Shown here piece by piece: positions 45,749 to 54,888 of a stretch of 64,000 nt of DNA. Source of the stretch: Bifidobacterium coryneforme (GTDB lineage: Bacteria; Actinomycetota; Actinomycetes; Actinomycetales; Bifidobacteriaceae); contig NZ_CP007287.1 of NCBI RefSeq assembly GCF_000737865.1, forward strand, positions 373,648 through 437,647, written 5' to 3'. Both the position numbers and the translations under genes were made by a program. The notes beneath the pieces were generated by a model. It was not told the origin of the DNA. It did no database searches and worked only from the letters and a program-made list of their open reading frames with translations. Numbering within the stretch: the stretch's first letter is position 1; the number at the start of each line of letters is the position of its first letter.

Positions 45749-46636
45749 ATGACCATGACCATCACCAATACCGTATATCGCGAGGGAGAGGGTCTTCCTG
45801 TGATTCTCTGCCATGCCTTCCCGGTCGACCATCGCATGTGGGAGGTGTGTGCGGACAGCCTGATCAATCAGGCCGACCGGCGGGGGTTGACCCCCTTCCC
45901 GATCTATGCGCCGGATATGCCCGGGGCCGGTGATGGCCCACTGCCTCTGGAGGAACAGAACGGTGGGCTGGCCCCGGACGGTTCATATCCTCATGCCTTG
46001 GACCGGATGGCTGAAGCCTACGTTGACCTGGTTGCCGGGCTTGGGCATTCAAAGGCCATCTGGGTCGGTCTCTCCATGGGGGGATACCTGGTGGAAGCCG
46101 TCTGGCGGCTTCATCCGGAAGTGGTCGCCGGTATGGCCCTTTGCGACACGACGACCAAGGATGATGCCCCACAGTCCCGGGCCAACCGGCTCGCCATAGC
46201 CCAACGTTGTCTGGATACGGGCGGGGTGGATGGGGTCATGCACTTTGCCCGGCCTCAGGAGGGTGATTCCAGGTTCAAGACCTCGCCGGAGTTCATCGAC
46301 ACCATGACCGGGTGGATTGAATCCCAGTCACCCCAGGGCATCGCCTGGAGGGAACGGATGGCCGCAGGCCGTCCTGATCAGACCGGAATCCTGCCCGGTA
46401 TCGAAGTGCCTCTGACCATGGTTTCCGGTGAGCTGGATCCCTCCAGCCCGCCCAGGGTCATGCGGCCCCTCGCCGATGCCGCCACCTCGGTACCCGGAGG
46501 AGTGCGATTCGTCTCGGTTCCCGAGTGCGGCCATTTCAGCGCCGTTGAGCGTCCCGACCTGGTGGCCTCCGCCCTGGTCGATCTGGTGGCCGATGTTCAG
46601 GGTTCGGGCAGGGTCGAGGAATCCGAGGGGTGCTGA
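45749..46636 (+). CDS. Alpha/beta-hydrolase
   Basis: Predicted hydrolase of 295 aa, cytoplasmic. The nucleophile elbow is 'WVGLSMGGYLVEA' (GxSxG), the oxyanion region 'VILCHAFPVDHRMWE', and the catalytic acid and base are likely in 'VSGELDPSSPP' and 'VPECGHFSAVERP'. The start could be ATG 45749 or 45755, with GGCAGGTCGGAG upstream. The substrate is unknown. The nudC start follows the stop by 1 nt, so the two are probably translated together. Confidence 0.88.
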   Translation: MTMTITNTVYREGEGLPVILCHAFPVDHRMWEVCADSLINQADRRGLTPFPIYAPDMPGAGDGPLPLEEQNGGLAPDGSYPHALDRMAEAYVDLVAGLGHSKAIWVGLSMGGYLVEAVWRLHPEVVAGMALCDTTTKDDAPQSRANRLAIAQRCLDTGGVDGVMHFARPQEGDSRFKTSPEFIDTMTGWIESQSPQGIAWRERMAAGRPDQTGILPGIEVPLTMVSGELDPSSPPRVMRPLADAATSVPGGVRFVSVPECGHFSAVERPDLVASALVDLVADVQGSGRVEESEGC

Positions 46637-46637
46637 G

Positions 46638-47681
46638 ATGACCGATTCCCCTCATTCCGCCTTTTCGCCCCTGGCCCTGACCCGTACCCTCTCTTTCCTT
46701 CCCCTGGCGCAGGGGGACGTGGATTACTGCGTTGCCCGTCGCGGGCAACCCGGTCTCTTGCGGGAACTGGCGGGGTCGCCCGCCTCGGATGTGATTCTGG
46801 TTGACCGTGACCGCCTGGCCGTCCCCAAGGGACAGGGAGCCACGGCCGGACGTCGGCATGCGGGTATCCGCCTGGTCATGCTGCCGGCAACCTACCTGAC
46901 GGAGGATCTCGGCGGGAACGGGTGCGACACCCGACCGCTGTACTATCTGGGGTCCTTGGAGGGCCGAGACTACCTGGCCCTGGATCTTGCCCTCCTGGAG
47001 CGGTATGCCGAAGGTGCACAGGCAGGTGATTCGAGGCTGATACATGCGGCCAGGGAGAGGTTCGACTGGATCGGATTGAGGGAGTTCGCCCCTCATGGCA
47101 CGCCCCGACAGGTGGGCCTGGCCACCAGCGCGGTTTCCCTGTCGATGTGGCAGAGCCAGCAACTCTTCTGCCCTCAATGCGCCGCCCCTGTGGAACCCTG
47201 TCAGGGGGGTTGGGCCCAACATTGCCGGGGTGTGGAGCCTGGGCACATCCTCTTCCCCCGGATCGAGCCGGCCGTAATCATGTCCGTTGTGGATTCCCGT
47301 GACCGGCTCCTTCTGCAGCACAACAGTTCCTGGGGACCTGATTTCCATTCGGTTGCCGCCGGGTTCGTTGAGGCCGGTGAGAACCTTGAGCACGCCGTCC
47401 GCCGCGAGACCATGGAAGAGGTGGGCATCCGGGTGGGGGAGGTGCACTATATGGGCTCCCAACCGTGGCCCTTCCCCTCTTCGCTGATGGTGGCCTTCAA
47501 GGCCCGGGCCTTGGGGACCGAAATCCGCGTGGATGGTCAGGAGACCAAGGAGGCCGGCTGGTTCACCCGGGACGAGCTGGGTGCACGAATGGCCGGCGGC
47601 ACCATCCGTCTGCCCAAGCGGGCAACCATAGCTCGGGGCATGATCGAGGAGTGGTACGGCAGCGACCTGCCGGAGTGCTGA
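46638..47681 (+). CDS. nudC: NAD(H) pyrophosphatase / RNA deNADding Nudix hydrolase
   Basis: Hydrolyses NADH (and possibly NAD caps on RNA) to nicotinamide mononucleotide and AMP. The 347-aa protein has an N-terminal domain, a zinc ribbon starting 'FCPQCAAPVEP' with another Cys in 'AQHCRG', a complete Nudix box 'GFVEAGENLEHAVRRETMEE' continuing 'VGI', and the NudC-specific 'GSQPWPFPSSLM'. It directly follows the alpha/beta hydrolase (TGA, one base, ATG), suggesting one operon. Confidence 0.93.
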   Translation: MTDSPHSAFSPLALTRTLSFLPLAQGDVDYCVARRGQPGLLRELAGSPASDVILVDRDRLAVPKGQGATAGRRHAGIRLVMLPATYLTEDLGGNGCDTRPLYYLGSLEGRDYLALDLALLERYAEGAQAGDSRLIHAARERFDWIGLREFAPHGTPRQVGLATSAVSLSMWQSQQLFCPQCAAPVEPCQGGWAQHCRGVEPGHILFPRIEPAVIMSVVDSRDRLLLQHNSSWGPDFHSVAAGFVEAGENLEHAVRRETMEEVGIRVGEVHYMGSQPWPFPSSLMVAFKARALGTEIRVDGQETKEAGWFTRDELGARMAGGTIRLPKRATIARGMIEEWYGSDLPEC

Positions 47682-47751
47682 TGGAAAAGGGATTCTGGGT
47701 AAGGCACAGGGTAAAATAATCCAGGATCGAAACAGTGCGGAAAGGTGATCA

Positions 47752-49401
47752 ATGGCTGCGGCGGGGCAATCGGAATCTCTGCTTCCTGAGGGTAGTGGAG
47801 GTGTGGAAGAGGCTGAGACGGTAATCATGCAGCCCATCCAGGTTCCCCTGGCTGATGATCCGGTTGAGTACCAGGACGAAGAGCCGGTTGATCTGTTCGA
47901 GGATGAGTCCGTCAGCCGGGTCTTTGGTGAGGCCACTGCCCGCACCTCCTGGTTCGGCACGCACAAGGCCATATGGATTACCCTGCTCCTGTTCCTCCTC
48001 CTCGCTGTGGTTCTTGTCGGTGGGTTCTTTGGCGCCCGTCAGTATTTCCAGGAGAGAGTGGCTCCGGGGGTCAGCTTCGCGGGCCAGAGCATGATGGGCA
48101 AGGATGCCGATCAGGTCAGGAAGATCGTGGCCCAGAAGGTGCAGGACTCCAAGGTCGAACTGACCAGCCAGGGCAAGCCCTCGGTCACTGCCGGTCTGGA
48201 GGATCTCGGTGTTTCCGTCAATCAGGAGCGCACCGTCAAGGAGCTCATGGGAAGCAAACGCGAAGGCGACTTCGAGCGGCTCAACCCCTTCCGTCGTGTG
48301 TCTGTACCCTTGGTTGCCGAAGACAACGAACTGGCGATGGACCGGTTCCTCACCGGGAGATTCATCGACGAGGGCAGTCGCTCCGTTCCCTCATTCATCG
48401 TCTTTGACGAGGGCCTGCATGCCTTCACGGTCCAGGAGGGGCGCGGAGGCAAGGCCCCCAAGCTGGAGCCCGTCGAGAAGGCGGTCTCTTCCCTGGTGCA
48501 GGAGCCTGGACATGAGGCCAGGGTTGCGGTCACATACCAGGACATCCCCATGCCCATCACCGTGGAAGTGGCTTCCAAGGTGGCGGGCGAAGCCAACCAG
48601 CGCATCGCCAAGGACCTGGTTATTCAGGCGACCGATAACGACAGTATGAGGATACCGGCTCCGACCGTGGCATCCTGGGTCAAGCCGGACACCGACCTGA
48701 GGCGGGGGACCATGAGTCTGGACTTCGACCAGGCCGCCATCTCGGGTTATCTGAGCCAGGAGCTTCCCAAGGCGCTCGACCGGGAAATGGTGACGGCCGT
48801 CAACGTCAAGAACACCAAGGGTGAAGTGGTGGCTGAGACCACCAAGGGGGTCGACGGGGTCAAGGTCAAGGACTTCGAAGCCACCGCCGACCAGGTCATC
48901 AAGGCGCTGAAGAGCGGGAACATGGATACCATCAAGGTCCAGGCCGATGTGACTCCCCACAAGGAGCAGACCAGGGTTGCCCGGTATGACGTTCCCGACG
49001 GCGATACCTGGATCGATGTGAATCTCTCCAACCAGACGGCCACCGTCTACCACGGCACCACCCCGGTCCAGACCTTCTTCATCTGCTCGGGTAAGCCCTT
49101 CGATGGGGATGGCTCGGATACGGGTACCTTCTTCATCAACGTCCGGTATGCGATTCAGACCATGCGGGGGCCGGGCTACGTCTCGCCCGATGTTCGTTGG
49201 GTCTCCTATTACAACGGCAGCGAAGGCTTCCATACGGCCGCTTGGAACCATGGCGGCATTGCCACGGGCGACCCTACTCATCATGGCTCGCACGGCTGCA
49301 TCAACATGTATGAACAGGATGCCAAGTGGATCTTCGACAACGCACCGGTCGGGACCATGGTCAAGGTCTGGGGAGAGGTTCCCCCGGGGCCGGTCCGTTA
49401 G
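47752..49401 (+). CDS. L,D-transpeptidase (YkuD) with N-terminal membrane helix
   Basis: Cross-links peptidoglycan by the penicillin-insensitive L,D route outside the membrane. The 549-aa protein has an acidic cytoplasmic N-terminus, one helix at about residues 77-100 ('ITLLLFLLLAVVLVGGFFGA'), two putative peptidoglycan-binding repeats, and a C-terminal YkuD domain. The catalytic motif 'HHGSHGCINM' contains Cys516, with its upstream His present. GAAAGGTG lies 5 nt before ATG 47752. A hairpin follows the stop. Confidence 0.94.
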   Translation: MAAAGQSESLLPEGSGGVEEAETVIMQPIQVPLADDPVEYQDEEPVDLFEDESVSRVFGEATARTSWFGTHKAIWITLLLFLLLAVVLVGGFFGARQYFQERVAPGVSFAGQSMMGKDADQVRKIVAQKVQDSKVELTSQGKPSVTAGLEDLGVSVNQERTVKELMGSKREGDFERLNPFRRVSVPLVAEDNELAMDRFLTGRFIDEGSRSVPSFIVFDEGLHAFTVQEGRGGKAPKLEPVEKAVSSLVQEPGHEARVAVTYQDIPMPITVEVASKVAGEANQRIAKDLVIQATDNDSMRIPAPTVASWVKPDTDLRRGTMSLDFDQAAISGYLSQELPKALDREMVTAVNVKNTKGEVVAETTKGVDGVKVKDFEATADQVIKALKSGNMDTIKVQADVTPHKEQTRVARYDVPDGDTWIDVNLSNQTATVYHGTTPVQTFFICSGKPFDGDGSDTGTFFINVRYAIQTMRGPGYVSPDVRWVSYYNGSEGFHTAAWNHGGIATGDPTHHGSHGCINMYEQDAKWIFDNAPVGTMVKVWGEVPPGPVR

Positions 49402-49415
49402 GAGTCTCCTCCTAT

Positions 49416-49454
49416 CCGGTCCCCGGTGGTCGAAGGACCATGGTCAGGGACCGG
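49416..49454 (+). terminator. Hairpin after the L,D-transpeptidase gene
   Basis: CCGGTCCC pairs with GGGACCGG, with an inner GGTC...GACC pairing, 14 nt after the stop. The stem is followed by GCGGGCGG rather than T, so it is a weak or Rho-assisted terminator. Confidence 0.5.
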
Positions 49455-49504
49455 GCGGGCGGTTCATGCCTCGGCACATCCCGGAGCATAGTAGGCTTGG
49501 ACCC

Positions 49505-49918
49505 ATGAGTGAAGAGAACAGCGAAGGCACCGTCCGATTGGACGTGCCCGATCACCTGCAGTATTCCCCCGACCATGTATGGATCGATGCCTCCCAGGAC
49601 CCGGCCGTAATCGGCGTGACCGAATATGCGGCGGACCAGCTGGGCGACCTCGTCTTCCTCGACCTCCCAGAGACGGGCACCCAGGTCGAGGCCGGTGACG
49701 AGGTGGTGGAGTTGGAGTCATCCAAGGCCGTGGAGCCTGTGGTCTGCCCGGTTTCAGGAACCATAGCCTACGTGAATCGCTCCGCCTCGGACGATCCCGG
49801 TGTCATCAACTCCGATCCCTATGGGGAGGGGTGGATCATGAAGATGACCCTTGACGATGATGAGCCCGACCTGCTGACTGCCGACGAATACAGCAAGATG
49901 CTCAGGAAGTTGGGCTGA
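49505..49918 (+). CDS. gcvH: Glycine cleavage system H protein (lipoyl carrier)
   Basis: A 137-aa carrier with a lipoylated lysine. The sequence has 'HVWIDASQDPAVIGVTEYAA', 'LGDLVFLDLPETGTQV' and the lipoylation site 'VVELESSKAVEPV' (Lys74). The other glycine cleavage genes (gcvP, gcvT) are absent from the window. A lipoate ligase gene lies 6 kb downstream. ATG 49505 has no ribosome binding site, and a TAGGCT lies 8 nt upstream, so the mRNA may be leaderless. Confidence 0.94.
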   Translation: MSEENSEGTVRLDVPDHLQYSPDHVWIDASQDPAVIGVTEYAADQLGDLVFLDLPETGTQVEAGDEVVELESSKAVEPVVCPVSGTIAYVNRSASDDPGVINSDPYGEGWIMKMTLDDDEPDLLTADEYSKMLRKLG

Positions 49919-49945
49919 GTCGGGGCGTTTCTCACCCAGGAGGCA

Positions 49946-51151
49946 ATGGTGTCCGAGCGGGATAGTCGCAGGCCCTCTGAACAGGGAGGCCGGGGTGGCC
50001 CCTGGCAGGTCACCAGTGTCAGCACGGCCTTTGACGCTGCCGGTCCTGGCGAGCGCATCGAATCCAGACCGGCACCGGTTCGTCTGGCCCGGCGTATCGT
50101 CACAGGCCTCTTCGAGTTCTGGGTGGGTCTTTCAACCGGCATGACCGGACGGATGGGTTGGTTCCCCCGGATACAGCCCTATGTGGGGTACGGGACCCAG
50201 GCTTATTCGCGCTTGATCTGCCGGACCGTGCTATCCGATAGTCAGGGCAGGTCGGACAGAGCGATGAGGGGGATACGGGAGCTGCTGACCGTCCCTGCCC
50301 CCAGGACCAGGGTCGCCCTGGCCATCGACCAGGTTCGTCTGGGCACGGTTCAGGTGGGGGATTCCGCCGTCTATGACGCTGTGGATTCCAGCCGGAATCA
50401 GAACGGCGAATTCGTATTGTCGGATCGTTCCGGCTACCTGGACCTGGTCGCCGAACACCACCTGACGCCCGGCACTCACCAGGTCTCCTACAAGGTGCAG
50501 GGGCGGCCGACCGTCACGGCGCCCCTCTACATCATCCCTCCCGAGGCACGATTCGGAGTCATCTCGGATGTGGACGACACCATCATGGTCAGCCAGGTGC
50601 CCATCCACTGGAAGGCCGCCTGGAACTTCCTTCTTTCCGACCCTCACAACCGCTCCTCGGTGGCGGGGATGTCGGTCTTCTACAACCGGATCCATGATCT
50701 GGACCCTTCGGCTCCCTTCTTCTATCTCTCGGCCTCGCCCTGGAATGTCGAGGGCGCCATCCGGGGCTTCATCCGTGACCACGGCTTCCCCTCCGGTCCG
50801 CTTCTCCTGCGCGATCTGGATCCCAGGCCAAAGACCTTCGTGCCCTCCATCGTCCAGCACAAGATGGAGTTCATCCATCAGCTGATGGCCGACTTCCCCC
50901 ACATGCGGTTCGTCCTTATAGGTGACGACGGACAGAGCGACCCCACCACCTTCGCCGAGGTGGTCCACCGCTATCCGGGCAGGGTCCTGGCCATAGGCAT
51001 CCGCCAGCTCAGCCCGGGGGAATCGGGTCTGGGCATCATCAACCGAACCTCCTCCCAGCCTGCACCGGAGACCGGAGTACCGGTCTTCTACGGTACGACC
51101 GGGGTCAACCTGATGCGGACCATGCTGCCCTACCTGGCCGCCAACCACTGA
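49946..51151 (+). CDS. App1-like phosphatase-domain protein (DUF2183)
   Basis: Predicted phosphatase of 401 aa. The DUF2183 catalytic domain starts around residue 204 with 'GVISDVDDTIMVSQV', whose DxDxT-type Asp208/Asp210 are the catalytic residues of HAD-like phosphatidate phosphatases such as yeast App1. 'FFYLSASPWNVEGAIRGFI' and 'RFVLIGDDGQSDPTTFAEV' complete the domain. The N-terminal 200 residues contain 'YVGYGT' and an Ig-like beta region. CAGGAGG sits 3 nt before ATG 49946. The lipid or protein substrate is unknown. No signal peptide is seen. Confidence 0.88.
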   Translation: MVSERDSRRPSEQGGRGGPWQVTSVSTAFDAAGPGERIESRPAPVRLARRIVTGLFEFWVGLSTGMTGRMGWFPRIQPYVGYGTQAYSRLICRTVLSDSQGRSDRAMRGIRELLTVPAPRTRVALAIDQVRLGTVQVGDSAVYDAVDSSRNQNGEFVLSDRSGYLDLVAEHHLTPGTHQVSYKVQGRPTVTAPLYIIPPEARFGVISDVDDTIMVSQVPIHWKAAWNFLLSDPHNRSSVAGMSVFYNRIHDLDPSAPFFYLSASPWNVEGAIRGFIRDHGFPSGPLLLRDLDPRPKTFVPSIVQHKMEFIHQLMADFPHMRFVLIGDDGQSDPTTFAEVVHRYPGRVLAIGIRQLSPGESGLGIINRTSSQPAPETGVPVFYGTTGVNLMRTMLPYLAANH

Positions 51152-51236
51152 GCGGCCCTGTCCTTGTTCGGGCCCTGTGCCCGATACCGCCACATCCCCG
51201 GCCGTCAATCCAGGACGCGGGTGTTCAGGTTCCGGC

Positions 51237-51242
51237 TATAAT
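51237..51242 (+). promoter_or_regulatory. TATAAT -10 box placing the transcript start at the oligopeptidase ATG
   Basis: A perfect TATAAT ends 7 nt before the A of ATG 51249, so transcription should begin at or next to the start codon, giving a leaderless message. No good -35 hexamer is seen. Confidence 0.6.
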
Positions 51243-51248
51243 CGCCCC

Positions 51249-53759
51249 ATGAGCTTTTCGGCAAGTGATTGCAACGATTCTCCCGATACCATCCCGACTG
51301 TTCCCAGGGCATTCGCTGAGGCGACCCGACGGAGCTTTCACGGTGACCTCTTCGAGGACCCATACGAGTGGATGAGGCAGAAGGAGGACCCGCGCACCCG
51401 GCAGTATGTGGAGCAGGAGAACCAGTACTGCCAGGAGAGGTTGAGTCATCTTGCCGGGTTGCGCCGGACCCTCCTGGACGAGTTCAAGGCCCGGGTGCAG
51501 GAGACCGACATGTCGGTCCCCACCCGAATCCAGGGCTACTGGTACTTCGGCAGAACACTGGAGGGGAGTCAGTACGGCCTTCAGTGCCGCCTGCCCGTCA
51601 GGGACGATGATGACTGGGATCCGCCTCTGATCGATAAGGGAAGCGCCCCGGGTTCCCTGCCGGGGGAGGAGATCATCTTCGACGCCAACAAGGAATCCCA
51701 GGGCCATGACTTCTTCGCCCTGGGTTGCCTGGATCTGAGCAGGGACGGAAGGTGGATGCTCTACGGGCTGGATACCAGCGGGAACGAGCGTTATGACCTG
51801 CGCATCCGAGACCTCTCCACCGGCAAGAACCTGCCCGACCGGATCGACCAGGTGTCGTCCGGGGCCGTACTGACACCCGATGGGAAGTGGGTCTTCTACA
51901 CCACCGTGGACCAGGCCTGGAGGCCCTGTGCCGTGTGGCGTCACCAGGTCGGGCAACCCCGGGATGAGGACGTCCGGGTCTTCGAAGAACCCGATCAACG
52001 CTTCTGGGTGGGCCTGGGCCTGAGCTTTGACGAGGCCAGTCTGATGATCGGATCCTCATCCAAGACCACCAGCGAGGTCCTCATGCTCTCCCTGGAGGAC
52101 CCGACCGGTGACTTCGTTCCCTTCATCCCTCGCCAGGACGGGGTCGAGTACGATGTGAGCCTGAGCCGCCTGGAGGGGGCCGGGCCCGATGGGGAGGACC
52201 TTCCGGTTGCGGTGGTCTACCACAATGTGCTGAACCCGAATTTCCAGGTCGATCTGATCGATATGAGCCGGACCAAGCCGCCCTACCACCTTGGTCAGGG
52301 GGTCTGCATCGCCCAGGGCAGCCCGTATGGGTGTGAACAGGGAGGGGCTGATGCGGGCCAATCCCCGGATACTCCCTATCGGAACCCTGCCAACCCGGCC
52401 ATTCTCCAGGGCGCTCGCGGACTGGGCATCGAGGGCATGGGCATCCACCGCAGTTTTGTGGTCATGACCTACCGGGCCGACAGCCTGCCCCGCCTTGCGG
52501 TGATTCCCAAGGAGGAGGCCATCGAGGACCTTCGTGCCGGTCGTCCCTGGCGCTTCCGCCAGGTGGTTCCCGGGCAGGGCCTGTTGGACCATGCCGATCG
52601 GGGAATCGGACAGGGCAGGGTCTACAGCATCGCCTCATCCGACAACCCCTCCTACGAAGCCCCCACCATGCGGTACATCTTCAGCAGCTATACGGTTCCA
52701 TCGGAGCTGCATGAGATGGATCCGGCAACGGGCGCCGACCGGCTCCTTAAGCGGGCCGAGGTCCTGGGTGATTTCGACCCGGACAGGTATGCCGAACGTC
52801 GCCTTTGGGTGGATGTGCGAGACGGTGCCAGGGTGCCCGTCTCCCTGGTCTGGCGGCGGGGGATGGTCCCTGCCTTGGATGCCGAGGGAAGGACCGGTCT
52901 GGATGATGAGGTCATCCCGGCGCCGTCCGATCCCGGCCGTCTGCCCTGGCCCGGCGACGAGGCCTCCATCTCCCGGAGTCTGCAGGGCGGATCGCCCATG
53001 TTCATCACCGGGTACGGGGCCTACGAGATAAGCTCCGATCCTGGTTTCTCGACCGGCCGCCTGAGTCTCCTGGACAGGGGTGTGCTTTATGCCGTCCCAC
53101 ACGTGCGGGGCGGGGGAGAGATGGGGCGGGCCTGGTACGAGCAGGGTCGCAGACTCCAGAAGAGGCATACCTTCGAGGACTTCATCGACGTAACGGCCGC
53201 CCTGCAGGCCAGGGGGTGGGCTGACCCGCTCCATACGGTGGCGAACGGCGGTTCGGCTGGCGGTCTTCTCATGGGTGCCGTGGCCAACATGGCTCCCCAG
53301 CTCTATGCCGGGATCGAGGCCGATGTGCCATTTGTGGATGCCCTGACCAGCATCCTGGACCCGGACCTTCCCCTGACCGTGACCGAGTGGGACGAGTGGG
53401 GGGATCCCCTGCACGACCCGGAGGTCTACCGGTACATGAAGTCCTATTCTCCCTATGAGAACGTCCAGAACGCCGACGAGCGCATCCGTGACCATGGCAC
53501 CGGGCACTTCCCGGCCATCCTGGTCACCACCTCCATGAACGACACCCGCGTGCTCTACGTGGAACCGCTCAAGTGGGTGGCCAGGCTCCAGGAGCCTCGT
53601 GTCGGTGCGGACGCCCTGATCAAGGTCGAGGTGGAGGCCGGGCACGGGGGAATCAGCGGGCGCTACAGGCAATGGGAGGAACTGGCGTTCGAGAATGCCT
53701 GGTGCCTGTCCATCATGGTTCCCGATCAAACCCCTGTCCGGGATTCGGTATCTTCCTGA
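51249..53759 (+). CDS. ptrB: Oligopeptidase B-type serine peptidase (S9 family)
   Basis: Cytoplasmic peptidase that cuts short peptides after basic residues. The 836-aa protein has an N-terminal seven-bladed propeller (about residues 80-500) and a C-terminal alpha/beta-hydrolase domain. Catalytic Ser is in 'ANGGSAGGLLMGAV', with Asp in 'TTSMNDTRVLY' and His in 'EAGHGGISGRY'. 'HVRGGGEMGRAWYEQGR' and 'FEDFIDVTAALQARGW' are typical of oligopeptidase B. The length exceeds E. coli PtrB (about 690) by some 140 residues, mainly in the propeller part. ATG 51249 lies 7 nt after a TATAAT box. Confidence 0.92.
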   Translation: MSFSASDCNDSPDTIPTVPRAFAEATRRSFHGDLFEDPYEWMRQKEDPRTRQYVEQENQYCQERLSHLAGLRRTLLDEFKARVQETDMSVPTRIQGYWYFGRTLEGSQYGLQCRLPVRDDDDWDPPLIDKGSAPGSLPGEEIIFDANKESQGHDFFALGCLDLSRDGRWMLYGLDTSGNERYDLRIRDLSTGKNLPDRIDQVSSGAVLTPDGKWVFYTTVDQAWRPCAVWRHQVGQPRDEDVRVFEEPDQRFWVGLGLSFDEASLMIGSSSKTTSEVLMLSLEDPTGDFVPFIPRQDGVEYDVSLSRLEGAGPDGEDLPVAVVYHNVLNPNFQVDLIDMSRTKPPYHLGQGVCIAQGSPYGCEQGGADAGQSPDTPYRNPANPAILQGARGLGIEGMGIHRSFVVMTYRADSLPRLAVIPKEEAIEDLRAGRPWRFRQVVPGQGLLDHADRGIGQGRVYSIASSDNPSYEAPTMRYIFSSYTVPSELHEMDPATGADRLLKRAEVLGDFDPDRYAERRLWVDVRDGARVPVSLVWRRGMVPALDAEGRTGLDDEVIPAPSDPGRLPWPGDEASISRSLQGGSPMFITGYGAYEISSDPGFSTGRLSLLDRGVLYAVPHVRGGGEMGRAWYEQGRRLQKRHTFEDFIDVTAALQARGWADPLHTVANGGSAGGLLMGAVANMAPQLYAGIEADVPFVDALTSILDPDLPLTVTEWDEWGDPLHDPEVYRYMKSYSPYENVQNADERIRDHGTGHFPAILVTTSMNDTRVLYVEPLKWVARLQEPRVGADALIKVEVEAGHGGISGRYRQWEELAFENAWCLSIMVPDQTPVRDSVSS

Positions 53760-53780
53760 GACGGCCCCGGCGCCCTTATC

Positions 53781-53786
53781 TATGCT
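53781..53786 (+). promoter_or_regulatory. -10 box (TATGCT) for a leaderless leuB transcript
   Basis: TATGCT ends 7 nt before the A of ATG 53793, the same spacing as at 51237. No Shine-Dalgarno sequence precedes the gene. Confidence 0.5.
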
Positions 53787-53792
53787 CGGAAT

Positions 53793-54836
53793 ATGAGCGA
53801 TACGAAGAAACAGACCTATCACATTGCCGTCATTCCAGGAGACGGCATCGGCAAGGAGATCGTCCCCGAGGCCCAGGCGGTTCTGGAGAAGGTGACCGAG
53901 GGGCGGGCGAACTTCGAATATGTTGATTTCGACCTTGGTGCCGAGCGCTACCTGCGTGACGGGGCCATCCTGCCGGACGAGGAGCTGGAGAGGCTCAAGC
54001 AGCAGGATGCCATACTCCTGGGGGCCATCGGTGATCCCCGGATCAAGGCGGGCATCCTGGAGCGGGGTCTTCTGCTCAAGATGCGGTTTGAACTCGATCA
54101 GTATGTGAATCTGCGTCCTTCCAAGTTGTACAAGGGTGTGGTCTCGCCCCTGGCCGATCCTGGCGACATCGACTTCGTCGTGGTTCGCGAGGGGACGGAG
54201 GGCCTTTATGCCGGCGCCGGCGGTTCCGTCCGCCGCGGCACCCCCCAGGAGGTGGCCACCGAGGTTTCCATCAACACCGCTTTCGGGGCGGAGAGGGTCG
54301 TCCGTTATGCCTACAAGCTGGCCATGAAGCGGCGCAGGAAGCTGACCCTGGTCCACAAGAAGAACGTTCTGACCAATGCCGGTGACATGTGGCAACGCCT
54401 GGTTGACCAGGTGGGGGAGGAGTACCCCGAGGTGGAGCGTGAGTACCTGCACGTCGATGCCTCGACCATCTTCCTGGTGACCGAGCCGAGCCGTTTCGAC
54501 GTGATTGTGACCGACAACCTCTTCGGTGACATCCTTACGGACGAGGCCGGAGCCGTGGTGGGCGGCGTGGGCTACTCCGCCTCGGGCTGCATCAACGCCA
54601 GCAACACCTACCCGTCCATGTTCGAACCCATCCACGGGTCCGCTCCCGACATTGCCGGCAAGGGGATCGCCAACCCCACGGCCGCTATCCTGTCGGCCGC
54701 GATGCTGCTTGACCATCTGGGCTTCGACCAGGAAGCGGACAGAATCAACAAGGCCGTTGAGGACGACATCGCAGAGCTGGGGGCAACAAGCCGCTCCACC
54801 AGCCGGATCGGAAAGGACATCCTGGGCAGATTGTGA
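53793..54836 (+). CDS. leuB: 3-isopropylmalate dehydrogenase
   Basis: Oxidatively decarboxylates 3-isopropylmalate in leucine synthesis, NAD-dependent. The 347-aa protein has '[17 protein letters not shown]', '[10 protein letters not shown]', 'NLRPSKLY' and '[14 protein letters not shown]' for substrate and metal binding, and '[19 protein letters not shown]' plus '[18 protein letters not shown]' for metal and NAD. It resembles the short actinobacterial LeuB form. No other leu gene is adjacent. Confidence 0.95.
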   Translation: MSDTKKQTYHIAVIPGDGIGKEIVPEAQAVLEKVTEGRANFEYVDFDLGAERYLRDGAILPDEELERLKQQDAILLGAIGDPRIKAGILERGLLLKMRFELDQYVNLRPSKLYKGVVSPLADPGDIDFVVVREGTEGLYAGAGGSVRRGTPQEVATEVSINTAFGAERVVRYAYKLAMKRRRKLTLVHKKNVLTNAGDMWQRLVDQVGEEYPEVEREYLHVDASTIFLVTEPSRFDVIVTDNLFGDILTDEAGAVVGGVGYSASGCINASNTYPSMFEPIHGSAPDIAGKGIANPTAAILSAAMLLDHLGFDQEADRINKAVEDDIAELGATSRSTSRIGKDILGRL

Positions 54837-54845
54837 GTCATTTCG

Positions 54846-54864
54846 CCCCTTGCAGGGCTTTTAG
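54846..54864 (+). terminator. Weak terminator after leuB
   Basis: CGCCC and GGGC pair around CTTGCA and are followed by TTTTAG. The stem is only 4-5 bp, so termination is uncertain. Confidence 0.4.
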
Positions 54865-54888
54865 GGACTCTGGTCTACTCTTGAGAAC

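Noticed and set aside
52635-54716. Minus-strand frame (693 codons) opposite oligopeptidase B and leuB
   Set aside because: It spans two well-supported genes and their intergenic promoter.
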